Shown in pieces: positions 50,348-58,556 of a stretch of DNA of 64,000 nucleotides. Under the pieces are notes generated by a model that was not told the DNA's origin, searched no databases, and worked only from the letters and a program-made list of their open reading frames with translations. Each line of letters starts with the position of its first letter. Positions within the stretch are counted from its first letter, which is position 1. The stretch comes from Thiomicrorhabdus sp965603495 (GTDB taxonomy: Bacteria; Pseudomonadota; Gammaproteobacteria; Thiomicrospirales; Thiomicrospiraceae), in the NCBI GenBank assembly GCA_965603495.1, contig CBFDDF010000002.1, positions 124,001 through 188,000 of the forward strand. The letters are read 5' to 3'. A program made the position numbers and the translations under genes.

Positions 50348-51415
50348 ATGCTTGAAAACTTAACTCAATCTTTTAAAGCACACATGTATGAGCGCACAAC
50401 CAGTCCTCTGTTTGGTGCGTTTATGATTTCATGGGGATTTTGGAACTATAAAACTATATTGACGGTTTTTTCAGATTGGAAAGTAGATGAAAAAATTAAA
50501 TACATTGAAGGCACGATTTTCCAAGTTAATACAATAGACCACCCTCTTTGGACGTTTTTAGTGCATTCAAGCCAGCTTGTATTATTCCCATTATTGTCAG
50601 CATTAGTCATTATCATTTTCTATCCAAAACCTGCGAAATGGATATACACTTTTTGGAAAGCACAGCAGATTGAACTGAATAACGAAAAACTCAAGCTGGA
50701 AAAAAAGGCACTAGTCACACAAGAAACTCACCAAAAACTTAAGAAAGATTTTTTCGAGTTAAAGGCCCGTTTTGACAATATGGTTAGAGACAAGGACGAG
50801 GAGATTGAAAATCTTCAACTTTCTCTACAGGATATGCAAAAAGTTTTAGAGCAAGAAAAATCAAAAGAAAGTAAATTATTCACTGGGGAAAATAAAATTG
50901 AAGATCCAGACCTCATAATAGAAGCACTGAGGCCAGTAGACACCGACATAATTTCAGCAATTAAGCAAAATGGATTTCAGGAGTTTGATAGCCTGAAAGT
51001 TCTTTTAAGTCAAATATACAGCTCAGGTACTGATTATATACATAAATCTCTTCGAACTTTAGCCAGACTGGATTTAATCCATGAGCACAATAACATTTTT
51101 GAACTTACCGAGCTTGGTAATAAGGTTGCAGATATAATCCAAGACAATGATCTTCTATCTGAAAAAGTCGTTTACGATGAGTCAGACTTAAATGATAACG
51201 AATCAACAGTTTTAAAAGCCATGGCTATCAGTGGTTTAAACATTACTAAACTAAGTTTAGTAAACCTTCTAGAACAACAAAGCCAACTAAATAAAACAAG
51301 AGCACTTTATGCCATTGGAGAGCTTATTAAGAATGGATTTGTAAAGCAATCAGGAGCTTCTGTATTTTTAACTCAAGATGGCAAAAAATACGCTATTGAT
51401 AAAAACTGGGTGTAG
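50348..51415 (+). CDS. membrane protein with coiled coil and winged-helix domains, unknown
   Basis: 355 aa, not recognised as a named family. Two hydrophobic helices lie at about 20-40 and 68-92. A long coiled coil follows at 105-178 (NNEKLKLEKKALVTQ, DKDEEIENLQLSLQDMQKVLEQE), then a linker and two winged-helix-like units: 185-265 with YIHKSLRTLARLDLIHEHNNIFELTELG, and 282-352 with TRALYAIGELIKNGFVKQSGASVFLTQDG. The latter resemble DNA-binding or protein-docking wHTH folds. A membrane-tethered sensor or regulator is a reasonable guess. It lies 112 bp after the broken integrase and is followed by a terminator. Confidence 0.75.
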   Translation: MLENLTQSFKAHMYERTTSPLFGAFMISWGFWNYKTILTVFSDWKVDEKIKYIEGTIFQVNTIDHPLWTFLVHSSQLVLFPLLSALVIIIFYPKPAKWIYTFWKAQQIELNNEKLKLEKKALVTQETHQKLKKDFFELKARFDNMVRDKDEEIENLQLSLQDMQKVLEQEKSKESKLFTGENKIEDPDLIIEALRPVDTDIISAIKQNGFQEFDSLKVLLSQIYSSGTDYIHKSLRTLARLDLIHEHNNIFELTELGNKVADIIQDNDLLSEKVVYDESDLNDNESTVLKAMAISGLNITKLSLVNLLEQQSQLNKTRALYAIGELIKNGFVKQSGASVFLTQDGKKYAIDKNWV

Positions 51416-51429
51416 ACTCTCTTTACTGA

Positions 51430-51452
51430 AAACCCGCTTTCTCGGGTTTTTT
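51430..51452 (+). terminator. terminator of the 355-aa gene
   Basis: AAACCCG (51430-51436), loop CTTTCT, CGGGTTT (51443-51449) followed by TTT. Confidence 0.85.
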
Positions 51453-51677
51453 ATTAGCCCCACAATCCACTGTTTTTTATGCTAAAGACTACATGCCAGC
51501 ACCCATTAAACAAGTCAAATAACTCCTATAAAACAACTTAACAGATATTAAGTTTCGTTTTGTAAACTTTTTATTGACTTTACTAGTTTCGAGTTTTAAA
51601 TATTATCTCGAAAAAGAAACTTTTTCTCGCAAATTATTGAAGAGCTCAGGTGTCAGAAGAATTAACTCAGCTCACCC

Positions 51678-51804
51678 AAAAAATCAAAAAGCCAGCTATC
51701 AAGCTGGCTGGTTCTGATCAGAACTAAGGGGCTAAGATTACTTAGACTTTAAGGGTGCTGAGTAAACTCAGCAAGGGGCTACACTCAACCTTTTATGAGC
51801 AAGC
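51678..51804 (-). ncRNA. putative small RNA, about 125 nt
   Basis: Minus-strand transcript predicted from a near-consensus promoter (51811-51839) to a Rho-independent terminator (AGCCAGCT stem 51690-51709, then TTTT, GA and T6 on the minus strand). Successive stems: CUCA/UGAG (51784-51799), UGCUGAGU/ACUCAGCA (51756-51773), CUAAG/CUUAG (51732-51745), GUUCUGAUCAGAAC (51711-51724). AGCCCCUU occurs twice in unpaired positions (minus-strand complements of 51773-51780 and 51726-51733), with a third C-run (CACCCUUA) between. Such C-rich motifs often pair with ribosome-binding sites. No ORF of note; family not recognised. Confidence 0.7.
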
Positions 51805-51810
51805 TAGTCA

Positions 51811-51839
51811 GTTATATTGCAACACAACAAAATTGTCAA
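51811..51839 (-). promoter_or_regulatory. sigma-70 promoter of the small RNA
   Basis: On the minus strand: TTGACA (51839-51834), 17-bp spacer, TATAAC (51816-51811). The -35 is perfect consensus and the -10 is 5 of 6. The start site should be near 51804. No protein-coding gene lies downstream before the terminator. Confidence 0.78.
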
Positions 51840-51844
51840 CAAGC

Positions 51845-52294
51845 CTACTTCAGAAACACAGTCGAAGTAATCGCTAAAGAAATCGGGAATAAGGACTTAA
51901 TAAAAATCCAACGTTGGTTTTGACTTCTTCTAAACGCCAGATGCCAACCATCAAAACGATTTAAAGACTCTGAAATCCTATCAGATTCAATAATTTCTAT
52001 TAACCTCTTTAAGTTATCATTGATAACACTCTTATCGATACCATCAAAATTTTCTTTGGCTTGGTCTAAATGCTCACTTATTGGCTGTAACTGCCGAACC
52101 CGTGTAGATGAATAGTAGTGGTACAAACTAGAGTTTCGTGGGTTTATAGGGTAATCATGTGATAAATCCCCCATCATGGTACCTTGCCTCATAATGTAAT
52201 TAGTCCCCGTCACCCTTAATTTCCACTCCATAAAAGCATCAACAGACAAGCAAATAAATTGAATCAATAAATACAAGCCAACCAATAGCAACAA
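51845..52294 (-). CDS. small two-helix membrane protein, unknown
   Basis: 149 aa from a TTG at 52294. A stop codon lies only two codons upstream, so no ATG start is possible except an internal one (MEWKLRVTG). One hydrophobic segment at the extreme N-terminus (LLLVGLYLLIQFICLSV) and one at the C-terminus (SLFPISLAITSTVFL) flank a hydrophilic middle with acidic helices (DQAKENFDGIDKSVINDNLKRLIEIIE). The abrupt start may mean a 5' truncation or frameshift. Not recognised. Its stop is six bases from the small RNA promoter. Confidence 0.6.
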   Translation of the reverse strand: MLLLVGLYLLIQFICLSVDAFMEWKLRVTGTNYIMRQGTMMGDLSHDYPINPRNSSLYHYYSSTRVRQLQPISEHLDQAKENFDGIDKSVINDNLKRLIEIIESDRISESLNRFDGWHLAFRRSQNQRWIFIKSLFPISLAITSTVFLK

Positions 52295-52508
52295 TGCTTA
52301 TATGTGACCTTTATTTAACCCCTCAAATCTAATACCTAAAATAAAGGCAATTCATATCACTTCATTATTTATGGATACCCCCCGGAATTTAATCATTAAT
52401 GCTCCTAAGAATTATCAACAATATCTTAATTAGATAGGTATAACGTCTTAAATTAGCTAGAATACGGACTCTATTTACTTTTATTGAATACTAGATGACT
52501 TAATATTG

Positions 52509-54668
52509 ATGCAGACAGCTCGAGATCTTTTTTCACTTATCTTCAAAACAGAAAGCTTATCACCAGAACAGTTGGATCGCTGTGAGTTGGCATGTTCTAT
52601 GGCGATTGAAGCACAAGGCTTGCCTGAAGTCAGCGTGGTTCGTAGTGTAGATGTGGCACAAATTCTGGCAAAGATAAATATTGATGTAGAAACCTTAATT
52701 GCATCCCTGGTCAGTGATGGGAACCTGGAAAGTATTTATACCGATGGCATGATTGAAGAGCGTTTTGGTCGAGCTACCGCAGACTTAGTCTCTGGTATCC
52801 GTAAACTTAACCAGTTTAAAGAATTTGATATTGTAAGACAATCAGATGACGTTCAAAATGAACGTCTACGTCAAATGTTACTTGCGATGACTTCTGATAT
52901 TCGCATTATGATTGTCAAGCTTGCTTATCGCGTAGCCCGTTTACGCCATTTGAAATTCGAAGATGAGCAAGTACGCCATCAAATTGCTGCCGAAACTCAA
53001 CTAATTTTTTCTCCGCTTGCCAATCGTTTAGGAATAGCCCAATTAAAGTGGGAGCTTGAAGACCTATCCTTTCGATTTCTGCACCCTGAAGCCTATAAAG
53101 AAATCGCTTCTCAGTTAAAGATGAAACGCAACGAACGAGAAGTTTATATTGAAAATGTGATGTCTACTTTGAATAATTTACTTGAAGATCATGGCATTAA
53201 AGCAAAAATTTCAGGAAGACCCAAGCACATCTATAGTATTTGGAAGAAAATGCAACGCAAGGAGCTCCCAATTGAAGAGCTCTATGACTTAAGAGCGGTA
53301 CGGATTTACGTCGATTCTGTTAAGGATTGTTATGAAGTGCTCGGGGCAATCCACAGCCGATGGAGTTACGTCAAAAAAGAATTTGATGATTATATTGCAA
53401 CCCCAAAAGATAATGGTTACCAATCAATACACACTGTCATTATTGGCCCTGAAGGTAAAACGGTTGAGATTCAAATCAGAACCCCAGAAATGCACTATAA
53501 CTCAGAGTATGGGATAGCTGCCCATTGGCGCTATAAAGAAGGTGGTAAAGGTTTTGATGAGAAATTAGAACGCAGCATTTCCAATGTTCGCCAAATGCTT
53601 GAAAATACTGATGATCCAGAAATTTTTAAAGAGATTAGCACCGAACTTCAAAGTCAGCATATTTTTGTTATGACCCCTTCTAACGACATTATTACTTTAA
53701 GGCAAGGTGCGACTCCGCTTGATTTCGCCTATAACATCCACACAGAATTGGGGCATCGCTGCCGTGGCGCGAAAATAAACGGGCGTATTAAAACCCTAAG
53801 CACAGCCTTAAACACTGGCGATAAAGTTGAAGTCTTAACCATTAAGAATGGACACCCTAACCGTAATTGGCTGAATCCAAATTTAGGCTACCTTACCAGT
53901 AGCAGTGCTCGCAATAAAGTGAGAGGCTGGTTTAACAAACAAAACCGCGCTGAAAACATTGTTGCGGGAGAGATGGTTTTTAATCGTGAAATCAAACGCT
54001 TACACGCCTACTCTATTAAAATGCCTGATGTTATTAAACGTTTTAAGTATGAAGACAGTGAACTGTTTTATGAGGATATTGGTAAGGGGCGGTTAAATGA
54101 GCGCCAAATTGCCAATGCACTACAACGCTTCCTCAAGCCAAAGCAACAATCGCATGGCGGACAGAAGTCCTTTGGGTTCAATGCAGGTGATGAGGTTAGC
54201 ACTACAAATGAGAATGTCGCATATGTTGTCGGTGCAGTACATCTTAAAACGAATTTAGCGCCTTGCTGTGAGCCGCAGTCTGGAGATGATATTGTCGGTT
54301 ATGTCACTAGAGGCCGAGGTATCACCATTCATAAAAGTGATTGTGCAAACATTCTCAATATGTCACATGAAGAATTACAACGCTTGATTGAGGTTTCATG
54401 GAATAAGGAAAGTGCAGAATCCCCTACTTATCAAGCCGATTTACATATTGTTGCTTTTGACAGAAAAGGATTGTTACGTGATGTCATGGCAACCTTAACT
54501 GGATTAGATATTAACCTGATCTCTTCGCAAACCAAAACGGACAGCGAAGAACGTTCAGTGGAAATGGACTTAACACTAGAGCTCGACTTAAAAATAAAGT
54601 TAGGCGACTTGCTTGATCATTTAGAAATGATTCAAAACATTGAGTCGGTTTCTATTCACACAGAATAG
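52509..54668 (+). CDS. relA: GTP pyrophosphokinase (stringent response)
   Basis: 719 aa. The N-terminal hydrolase-like domain lacks the HD pair and HDxxED motif, so it is inactive as in RelA. The synthetase has RPKHIYSIWKKM, YDLRAVRIYV and EFDDYIATPKDNGYQSIHTVI; the EFDD (ExDD) motif is the RelA form, as opposed to the RxKD of SpoT. TGS domain (FVMTPSNDIITLRQGATPLDFAYNIH), helical and Cys-Cys region (LAPCCEPQSGDDIVGY), and a C-terminal ACT domain follow. A TTG lies directly before ATG 52509. It binds ribosomes with uncharged tRNA to make (p)ppGpp. Confidence 0.95.
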   Translation: MQTARDLFSLIFKTESLSPEQLDRCELACSMAIEAQGLPEVSVVRSVDVAQILAKINIDVETLIASLVSDGNLESIYTDGMIEERFGRATADLVSGIRKLNQFKEFDIVRQSDDVQNERLRQMLLAMTSDIRIMIVKLAYRVARLRHLKFEDEQVRHQIAAETQLIFSPLANRLGIAQLKWELEDLSFRFLHPEAYKEIASQLKMKRNEREVYIENVMSTLNNLLEDHGIKAKISGRPKHIYSIWKKMQRKELPIEELYDLRAVRIYVDSVKDCYEVLGAIHSRWSYVKKEFDDYIATPKDNGYQSIHTVIIGPEGKTVEIQIRTPEMHYNSEYGIAAHWRYKEGGKGFDEKLERSISNVRQMLENTDDPEIFKEISTELQSQHIFVMTPSNDIITLRQGATPLDFAYNIHTELGHRCRGAKINGRIKTLSTALNTGDKVEVLTIKNGHPNRNWLNPNLGYLTSSSARNKVRGWFNKQNRAENIVAGEMVFNREIKRLHAYSIKMPDVIKRFKYEDSELFYEDIGKGRLNERQIANALQRFLKPKQQSHGGQKSFGFNAGDEVSTTNENVAYVVGAVHLKTNLAPCCEPQSGDDIVGYVTRGRGITIHKSDCANILNMSHEELQRLIEVSWNKESAESPTYQADLHIVAFDRKGLLRDVMATLTGLDINLISSQTKTDSEERSVEMDLTLELDLKIKLGDLLDHLEMIQNIESVSIHTE

Positions 54669-54757
54669 ACTGACAGCTCCCCGCTCCTTTTTTCAACTAC
54701 CTCGAATGGTCTTAGCCTTCTCATGCCTTAATCCTAGAGAATCTTATAGACAGTTTG

Positions 54758-54769
54758 ACCAGGCCTGGT
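54758..54769. repeat. ACCAGGCCTGGT palindrome (intergenic)
   Basis: 12-bp palindrome (15 of 16 to the long consensus) between relA and the tRNA terminator. Confidence 0.82.
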
Positions 54770-54798
54770 GAAATGGCTTTTCACTTTATCGCAGGCAT

Positions 54799-54834
54799 AA
54801 AAAAACCCGCAACAAGATACTTGTTGCGGGTTTT
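54799..54834 (-). terminator. tRNA operon terminator
   Basis: ACCCGCAACAAG (54805-54816) pairs with 54820-54831 around a three-base loop. On the minus strand a seven-T run follows, ending the tRNA transcript; on the plus strand four T could also end relA. Confidence 0.93.
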
Positions 54835-54840
54835 AGAATG

Positions 54841-54916
54841 TGGCGTCCCGTAGGGGAGTCGAACCCCTGTTACCGCCGTGAAAGGGCGGTGTCCTAGGCC
54901 TCTAGACGAACGGGAC
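54841..54916 (-). tRNA. tRNA-Glu (TTC)
   Basis: 76 nt including encoded CCA. Acceptor GTCCCGT pairs with ACGGGAC, anticodon loop CTTTCAC gives TTC, T-loop GTTCGAA is present. Last gene of the minus-strand tRNA cluster. Confidence 0.96.
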
Positions 54917-55189
54917 ATTTTGTTAGCACTTTCTTTTTCTGCTTTATTTCTATTTCTGCATTGGTTGTCGGTTACATGCTTTCGCATGCGCCCTGCTACT
55001 GCCTTGAACTAGATATAAATCAGACTAAGCTAGTTGCTAAAATCCGGCTTATTTCTAAGCTGTTTTTTAGCTTGCTGATTTGTAAAACTGGTTGAATAAA
55101 CAACCGGTTTTACGGTGTTTGTATCTCAACAAACAGTCGATTGAAAGTCAACGTACGGCCTAGTGTACTCTTTTCAACCCACTTAAATA

Positions 55190-55264
55190 TGGAGCGGGAA
55201 ACGAGGATCGAACTCGCGACCCCAACCTTGGCAAGGTTGTGCTCTACCGCTGAGCTATTCCCGC
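55190..55264 (-). tRNA. tRNA-Gly (GCC)
   Basis: 75 nt with encoded CCA. Acceptor GCGGGAA, D-arm TAGCTCAGCGGTAGAGCA, anticodon loop TTGCCAA giving GCC, T-loop GTTCGAT. The gap to the next tRNA-Glu upstream is only six bases. Confidence 0.96.
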
Positions 55265-55270
55265 AAATTG

Positions 55271-55346
55271 TGGCGTCCCGTAGGGGAGTCGAACCCCTGT
55301 TACCGCCGTGAAAGGGCGGTGTCCTAGGCCACTAGACGAACAGGAC
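55271..55346 (-). tRNA. tRNA-Glu (TTC), second copy
   Basis: 76 nt with CCA. Nearly identical to the copy at 54841-54916, differing in the acceptor (GTCCTGT, giving one U-G pair) and one D-loop base. Confidence 0.96.
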
Positions 55347-55459
55347 GCACATAATGTGATTTTAAATCTATGTAAACATATCATTAAAAATCAATAGTTG
55401 TATCAGCTACTTAGCAACCCGGCCTAGAGGGTCTTCACTGAGACTACAGTTATCAAACT

Positions 55460-55535
55460 TGGTGGAGCTAAGCGGGATCGAACCGCTGACCTCAACACTG
55501 CCAGTGTTGCGCTCTCCCAGCTGAGCTATAGCCCC
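55460..55535 (-). tRNA. tRNA-Ala (GGC)
   Basis: 76 nt with CCA. Acceptor GGGGCTA, anticodon loop CTGGCAG giving GGC, T-loop GTTCGAT. The acceptor contains G3-U70 (GGGG paired with TCC of the 3' side), the alanine identity element. First gene of the cluster. Confidence 0.96.
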
Positions 55536-55552
55536 TCGAGCTGATGTGGCGT

Positions 55553-55580
55553 ATTATATAGAGTTGACTCTTATCGTCAA
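55553..55580 (-). promoter_or_regulatory. tRNA cluster promoter
   Basis: Minus strand: TTGACG (55580-55575), 16-bp spacer, TATAAT (55558-55553), 18 bp before tRNA-Ala. Confidence 0.75.
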
Positions 55581-55730
55581 GCCTTAATTTACAAAAAGAA
55601 GTGACTTTTTTGTAAAACTTCTTTAAACATCGCTAAGCGATTGATTTTTGGTTTAAGCCCGTCCATCAAACTCTTTGTGACACCTAAAAAACCACTAAAA
55701 TTACTTGCTTTTAATAAAAAAAGACTAAAA

Positions 55731-55768
55731 AAAGGGGGAAACCAATCAAATAACTGGCAACCCCCTTT
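55731..55768 (-). terminator. gltX terminator
   Basis: AAAGGGGG (55731-55738) pairs with CCCCCTTT (55761-55768), with an inner CCA/TGG pairing. A T-run follows on the minus strand. Confidence 0.8.
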
Positions 55769-55780
55769 CTCGCTGAACAG

Positions 55781-55806
55781 CTTGTCAAAACCTATGTTTT
55801 GACAAG
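55781..55806 (-). other. 3'-UTR hairpin of gltX
   Basis: CTTGTCAAAAC (55781-55791) and GTTTTGACAAG (55796-55806) form an 11-bp perfect stem with a CTAT loop just after the gltX stop and ahead of the terminator. Confidence 0.7.
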
Positions 55807-55821
55807 TATCCTGTTGTTTTC

Positions 55822-57246
55822 TTATTGTGCAGATTTTCTCGCTTCAATATAGTCTAAGGCTAGATTGATACGGGCAATACAACGTGGTTTACCAATTAAC
55901 TCAGCCGTCGCGTCAATCGCAGGCGATTGTCCGCCGCCTGTTACTGCAACACGCAGTGGCATCCCTACTTTACCCATCCCCAATTCTAGTGCTTCTGCTG
56001 TGGCATCAATTTCTGCGTGAATCGCTTCTGCTTTCCATTCCGTTAGGTTTTCAAGTTTTTCCAGTAGCATTCTCAGCGCTTCTTCAGTGACTGGTCGGAG
56101 GTGTTTTTTCGCAGCGCCCGCTTCAAACGCTTCAAAATCCTGATAGAAGTACACAGCGCCTGCTGCCATCTCAACTAAAGTCTTAGCACGGTCTCTCAAT
56201 AGATTAGCAACTTCAACTAACTCAGGGCCTTGTGATAAATCACAACCCAGTTGTGCTATAAAAGGCGCTACATAACGCGCAAGGTGTTCTGGGCTAGCAA
56301 CTTTAATATGTTGTTCATTAACCCACGTTAGTTTGGTATGGTCAAAAGTAGAGGGTGAGCTATTGACGTTATTCAAATCAAAATACTCAATCATCTCATC
56401 CATCGTGAAAATTTCTTGATCGCCGTGTGACCAACCCAGTCGCACTAGATAGTTCAACAACGCCTCGGGCAAGAACCCCTCTTCTTTATACTGTAAGACA
56501 CTGACAGCTCCGTGGCGTTTTGATAGTCGACTACCGTCTTCGCCTAACACCATTGGGATATGTGCAAATTTAGGGACTTCTGCACCAATAGCCTTATAAA
56601 GATTGATTTGGCGTGGCGTGTTATTCAGGTGGTCGTCTCCGCGAATGACTTGGGTCATTCCCATATCCCAATCATCGACAACGACCGTCAAATTATAGGT
56701 CGGCGTACCATCAGAACGGGCAAGCACCAAATCGTCTAACTCTTTATTAGCAACCGTCACTTGGCCTTTTACCAAATCATCAATCACGACGACACCGTCA
56801 ATCGGGTTTTTAAAGCGGATAACCGGATTAATACCTGCCGGTGGCTCACCAGTAAAATCACGGTAACGACCATCATAACGAGGTTTTTCGCCAGCAGTTT
56901 TTTGCGCTTCACGCATTACATCCAACTCTTCGGGTGTCGCGTAGCAGTAATAGGCTAAATTCTTCTTGAATAGGTCTTGAATGACTTCCTTATAGCGTTC
57001 AAAACGATGTGTCTGATAAATAGGTCCTTGATCGTAATCTAAACCTAGCCAACTCATGCCTTCTAGAATGGCATTAACAGACTCTTCTGTAGACCGTTCT
57101 AAATCGGTATCTTCAATACGTAACGTGAACTCCCCGCCTAGTTTTTTGGCATATAACCAAGAATAAAGAGCAGTTCTAACACCACCAATATGGAGATAGC
57201 CAGTTGGGCTAGGGGCAAAACGAGTACGAATCACAGGGGACACCAT
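55822..57246 (-). CDS. gltX: glutamyl-tRNA synthetase
   Basis: 474-aa class I synthetase charging tRNA-Glu. The HIGH motif appears as SPTGYLHIGG near the N-terminus and the KMSKS motif as RLSKRHG. TPTYNLTVVVDDWDMGMTQVIRGDDHLNNTPRQ is the active-site floor. YYCYATPEELD covers part of the zinc-binding knob, here with few cysteines. The C-terminal helical domain recognises the anticodon. It lies immediately upstream of two tRNA-Glu genes on the same strand, though they have their own promoter. Confidence 0.97.
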   Translation of the reverse strand: MVSPVIRTRFAPSPTGYLHIGGVRTALYSWLYAKKLGGEFTLRIEDTDLERSTEESVNAILEGMSWLGLDYDQGPIYQTHRFERYKEVIQDLFKKNLAYYCYATPEELDVMREAQKTAGEKPRYDGRYRDFTGEPPAGINPVIRFKNPIDGVVVIDDLVKGQVTVANKELDDLVLARSDGTPTYNLTVVVDDWDMGMTQVIRGDDHLNNTPRQINLYKAIGAEVPKFAHIPMVLGEDGSRLSKRHGAVSVLQYKEEGFLPEALLNYLVRLGWSHGDQEIFTMDEMIEYFDLNNVNSSPSTFDHTKLTWVNEQHIKVASPEHLARYVAPFIAQLGCDLSQGPELVEVANLLRDRAKTLVEMAAGAVYFYQDFEAFEAGAAKKHLRPVTEEALRMLLEKLENLTEWKAEAIHAEIDATAEALELGMGKVGMPLRVAVTGGGQSPAIDATAELIGKPRCIARINLALDYIEARKSAQ

Positions 57247-57326
57247 TCAATTAATAAGTAGGATAAAGGCCGTATTATAAACTGTGAAGAGGTTTCTTAG
57301 TTGAAAATTAGTGATGATTAACAGGA

Positions 57327-58346
57327 TTATTCAATGACTTTTTGCAAACTTTGCTTGATTAACCAAACTGTCAATAGACTGATCAATATCAATACAAAGA
57401 TAAAGACGGACACACTGCCAATGACCAGTAATGAACTATTTAATTGCATGGCCATATATTGAGTCGCCAATCCATAAGCGGCCATTGGATAAATATAGGC
57501 CCAGCCCGCCATAGAAAGTCCGCTTTGATAGAAAAAACGTACTAGGGTCACCCATAACAACAACATCAAAGTAGCAAAACCATACAAAACCCACGTTAAA
57601 GGGCTAACGGATAAAGACTCCGATGCGAGTGACTGGCTAACGGTCATGTCCTGTGTTAACAATAGAGAAGCAATGACCCCTAGTGATGGCGGCGCTAAAA
57701 AAATGAATAGGCTTGGGCGCATGGTGACTTGTAGCGGACTAGTGAACAACAATCGATAGAAAAGACTGACCGTAAAGACCAGCCATAAAAATAGACCCAT
57801 TGAAAAGAACAGCCATAAGACTTCATTCCAAACTGGAAAGCGCTGTAAATCGACCAGATGTACACCTGAAATAATCACCATAAAGTTACCTGATAGTAAA
57901 ACAAACCAGGTGGGCTTGTGGTGTCTTAGGTATAAATCATCACTAAACAACCAGTTATTAATGAGTTTGATATTAAGAATGGTATGAAATGTAACGATTG
58001 TAAAGTACCCGGAAGATAACCAGGCCTGGTCAACCTCTAGAGCATCAAAGTAAGGCTTTAAACTTAATAACAATAATAGGAGTGTCAAGGTAATTGCAGG
58101 AAAAAAGTTACGCTTAAAAGGGTCTTGCCACTCTTGCTGCATTGCTGTACGTACCTCTCCAAACAGGTGTTTGATATAGTGACTACCGACAATCGCTAAA
58201 CTAATCCAGCCGTAAAATAAAATCCACGATGCAATATCATTGTGCAAACCCAACAGCACTGCAAGATGCTGCGCATTCAAGCCCGTACCGATTAGCCCCA
58301 TTGGCATGCCAAAATAGAGAATGGAAGGTAGGTAGTTAATGCGCAT
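57327..58346 (-). CDS. SLAC1/TehA-family transporter
   Basis: 339-aa inner-membrane protein with about ten hydrophobic helices. The start LPSILYFGMPMGLIGTGLN and the later FLAPPSLGVIASLLL match the tellurite-resistance/dicarboxylate (TDT, SLAC1-like) family, whose members form anion channels or transport C4-dicarboxylates or sulfite. It is divergent from a paralogue at 58557. The substrate is unknown. A palindrome copy at 58019-58030 is read here as DQAWL. Confidence 0.82.
   Translation of the reverse strand: MRINYLPSILYFGMPMGLIGTGLNAQHLAVLLGLHNDIASWILFYGWISLAIVGSHYIKHLFGEVRTAMQQEWQDPFKRNFFPAITLTLLLLLLSLKPYFDALEVDQAWLSSGYFTIVTFHTILNIKLINNWLFSDDLYLRHHKPTWFVLLSGNFMVIISGVHLVDLQRFPVWNEVLWLFFSMGLFLWLVFTVSLFYRLLFTSPLQVTMRPSLFIFLAPPSLGVIASLLLTQDMTVSQSLASESLSVSPLTWVLYGFATLMLLLWVTLVRFFYQSGLSMAGWAYIYPMAAYGLATQYMAMQLNSSLLVIGSVSVFIFVLILISLLTVWLIKQSLQKVIE
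58019..58030. repeat. ACCAGGCCTGGT palindrome (in CDS)
   Basis: 12-bp palindrome followed by CA, in the minus-strand SLAC1-like gene. Confidence 0.8.
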
Positions 58347-58556
58347 AAGAGCCCGATTTAAAGTTGGTAAATACGCTCATTATAAAAAGTTTTACGTCCT
58401 AATGGTTTTTTTGTGTGGATTCAGTCAGGTTTGAATCACAAGCACAATTACGAGTCTTTTAAAAAAGACCTTTATCTCTTTTCTACAAGGTCTGTCGTAT
58501 AATGTTTTTTGTAATTGAAACTCTGTAGTTAATTTTGAAAAGTAAAAGGTCATCGT

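Noticed and set aside
51690..51773. Integron attC site or retron msr-msd RNA
   Set aside because: No core-site pair of the attC type, no integron integrase and no reverse transcriptase nearby. The promoter-plus-terminator layout fits an ordinary small RNA better.
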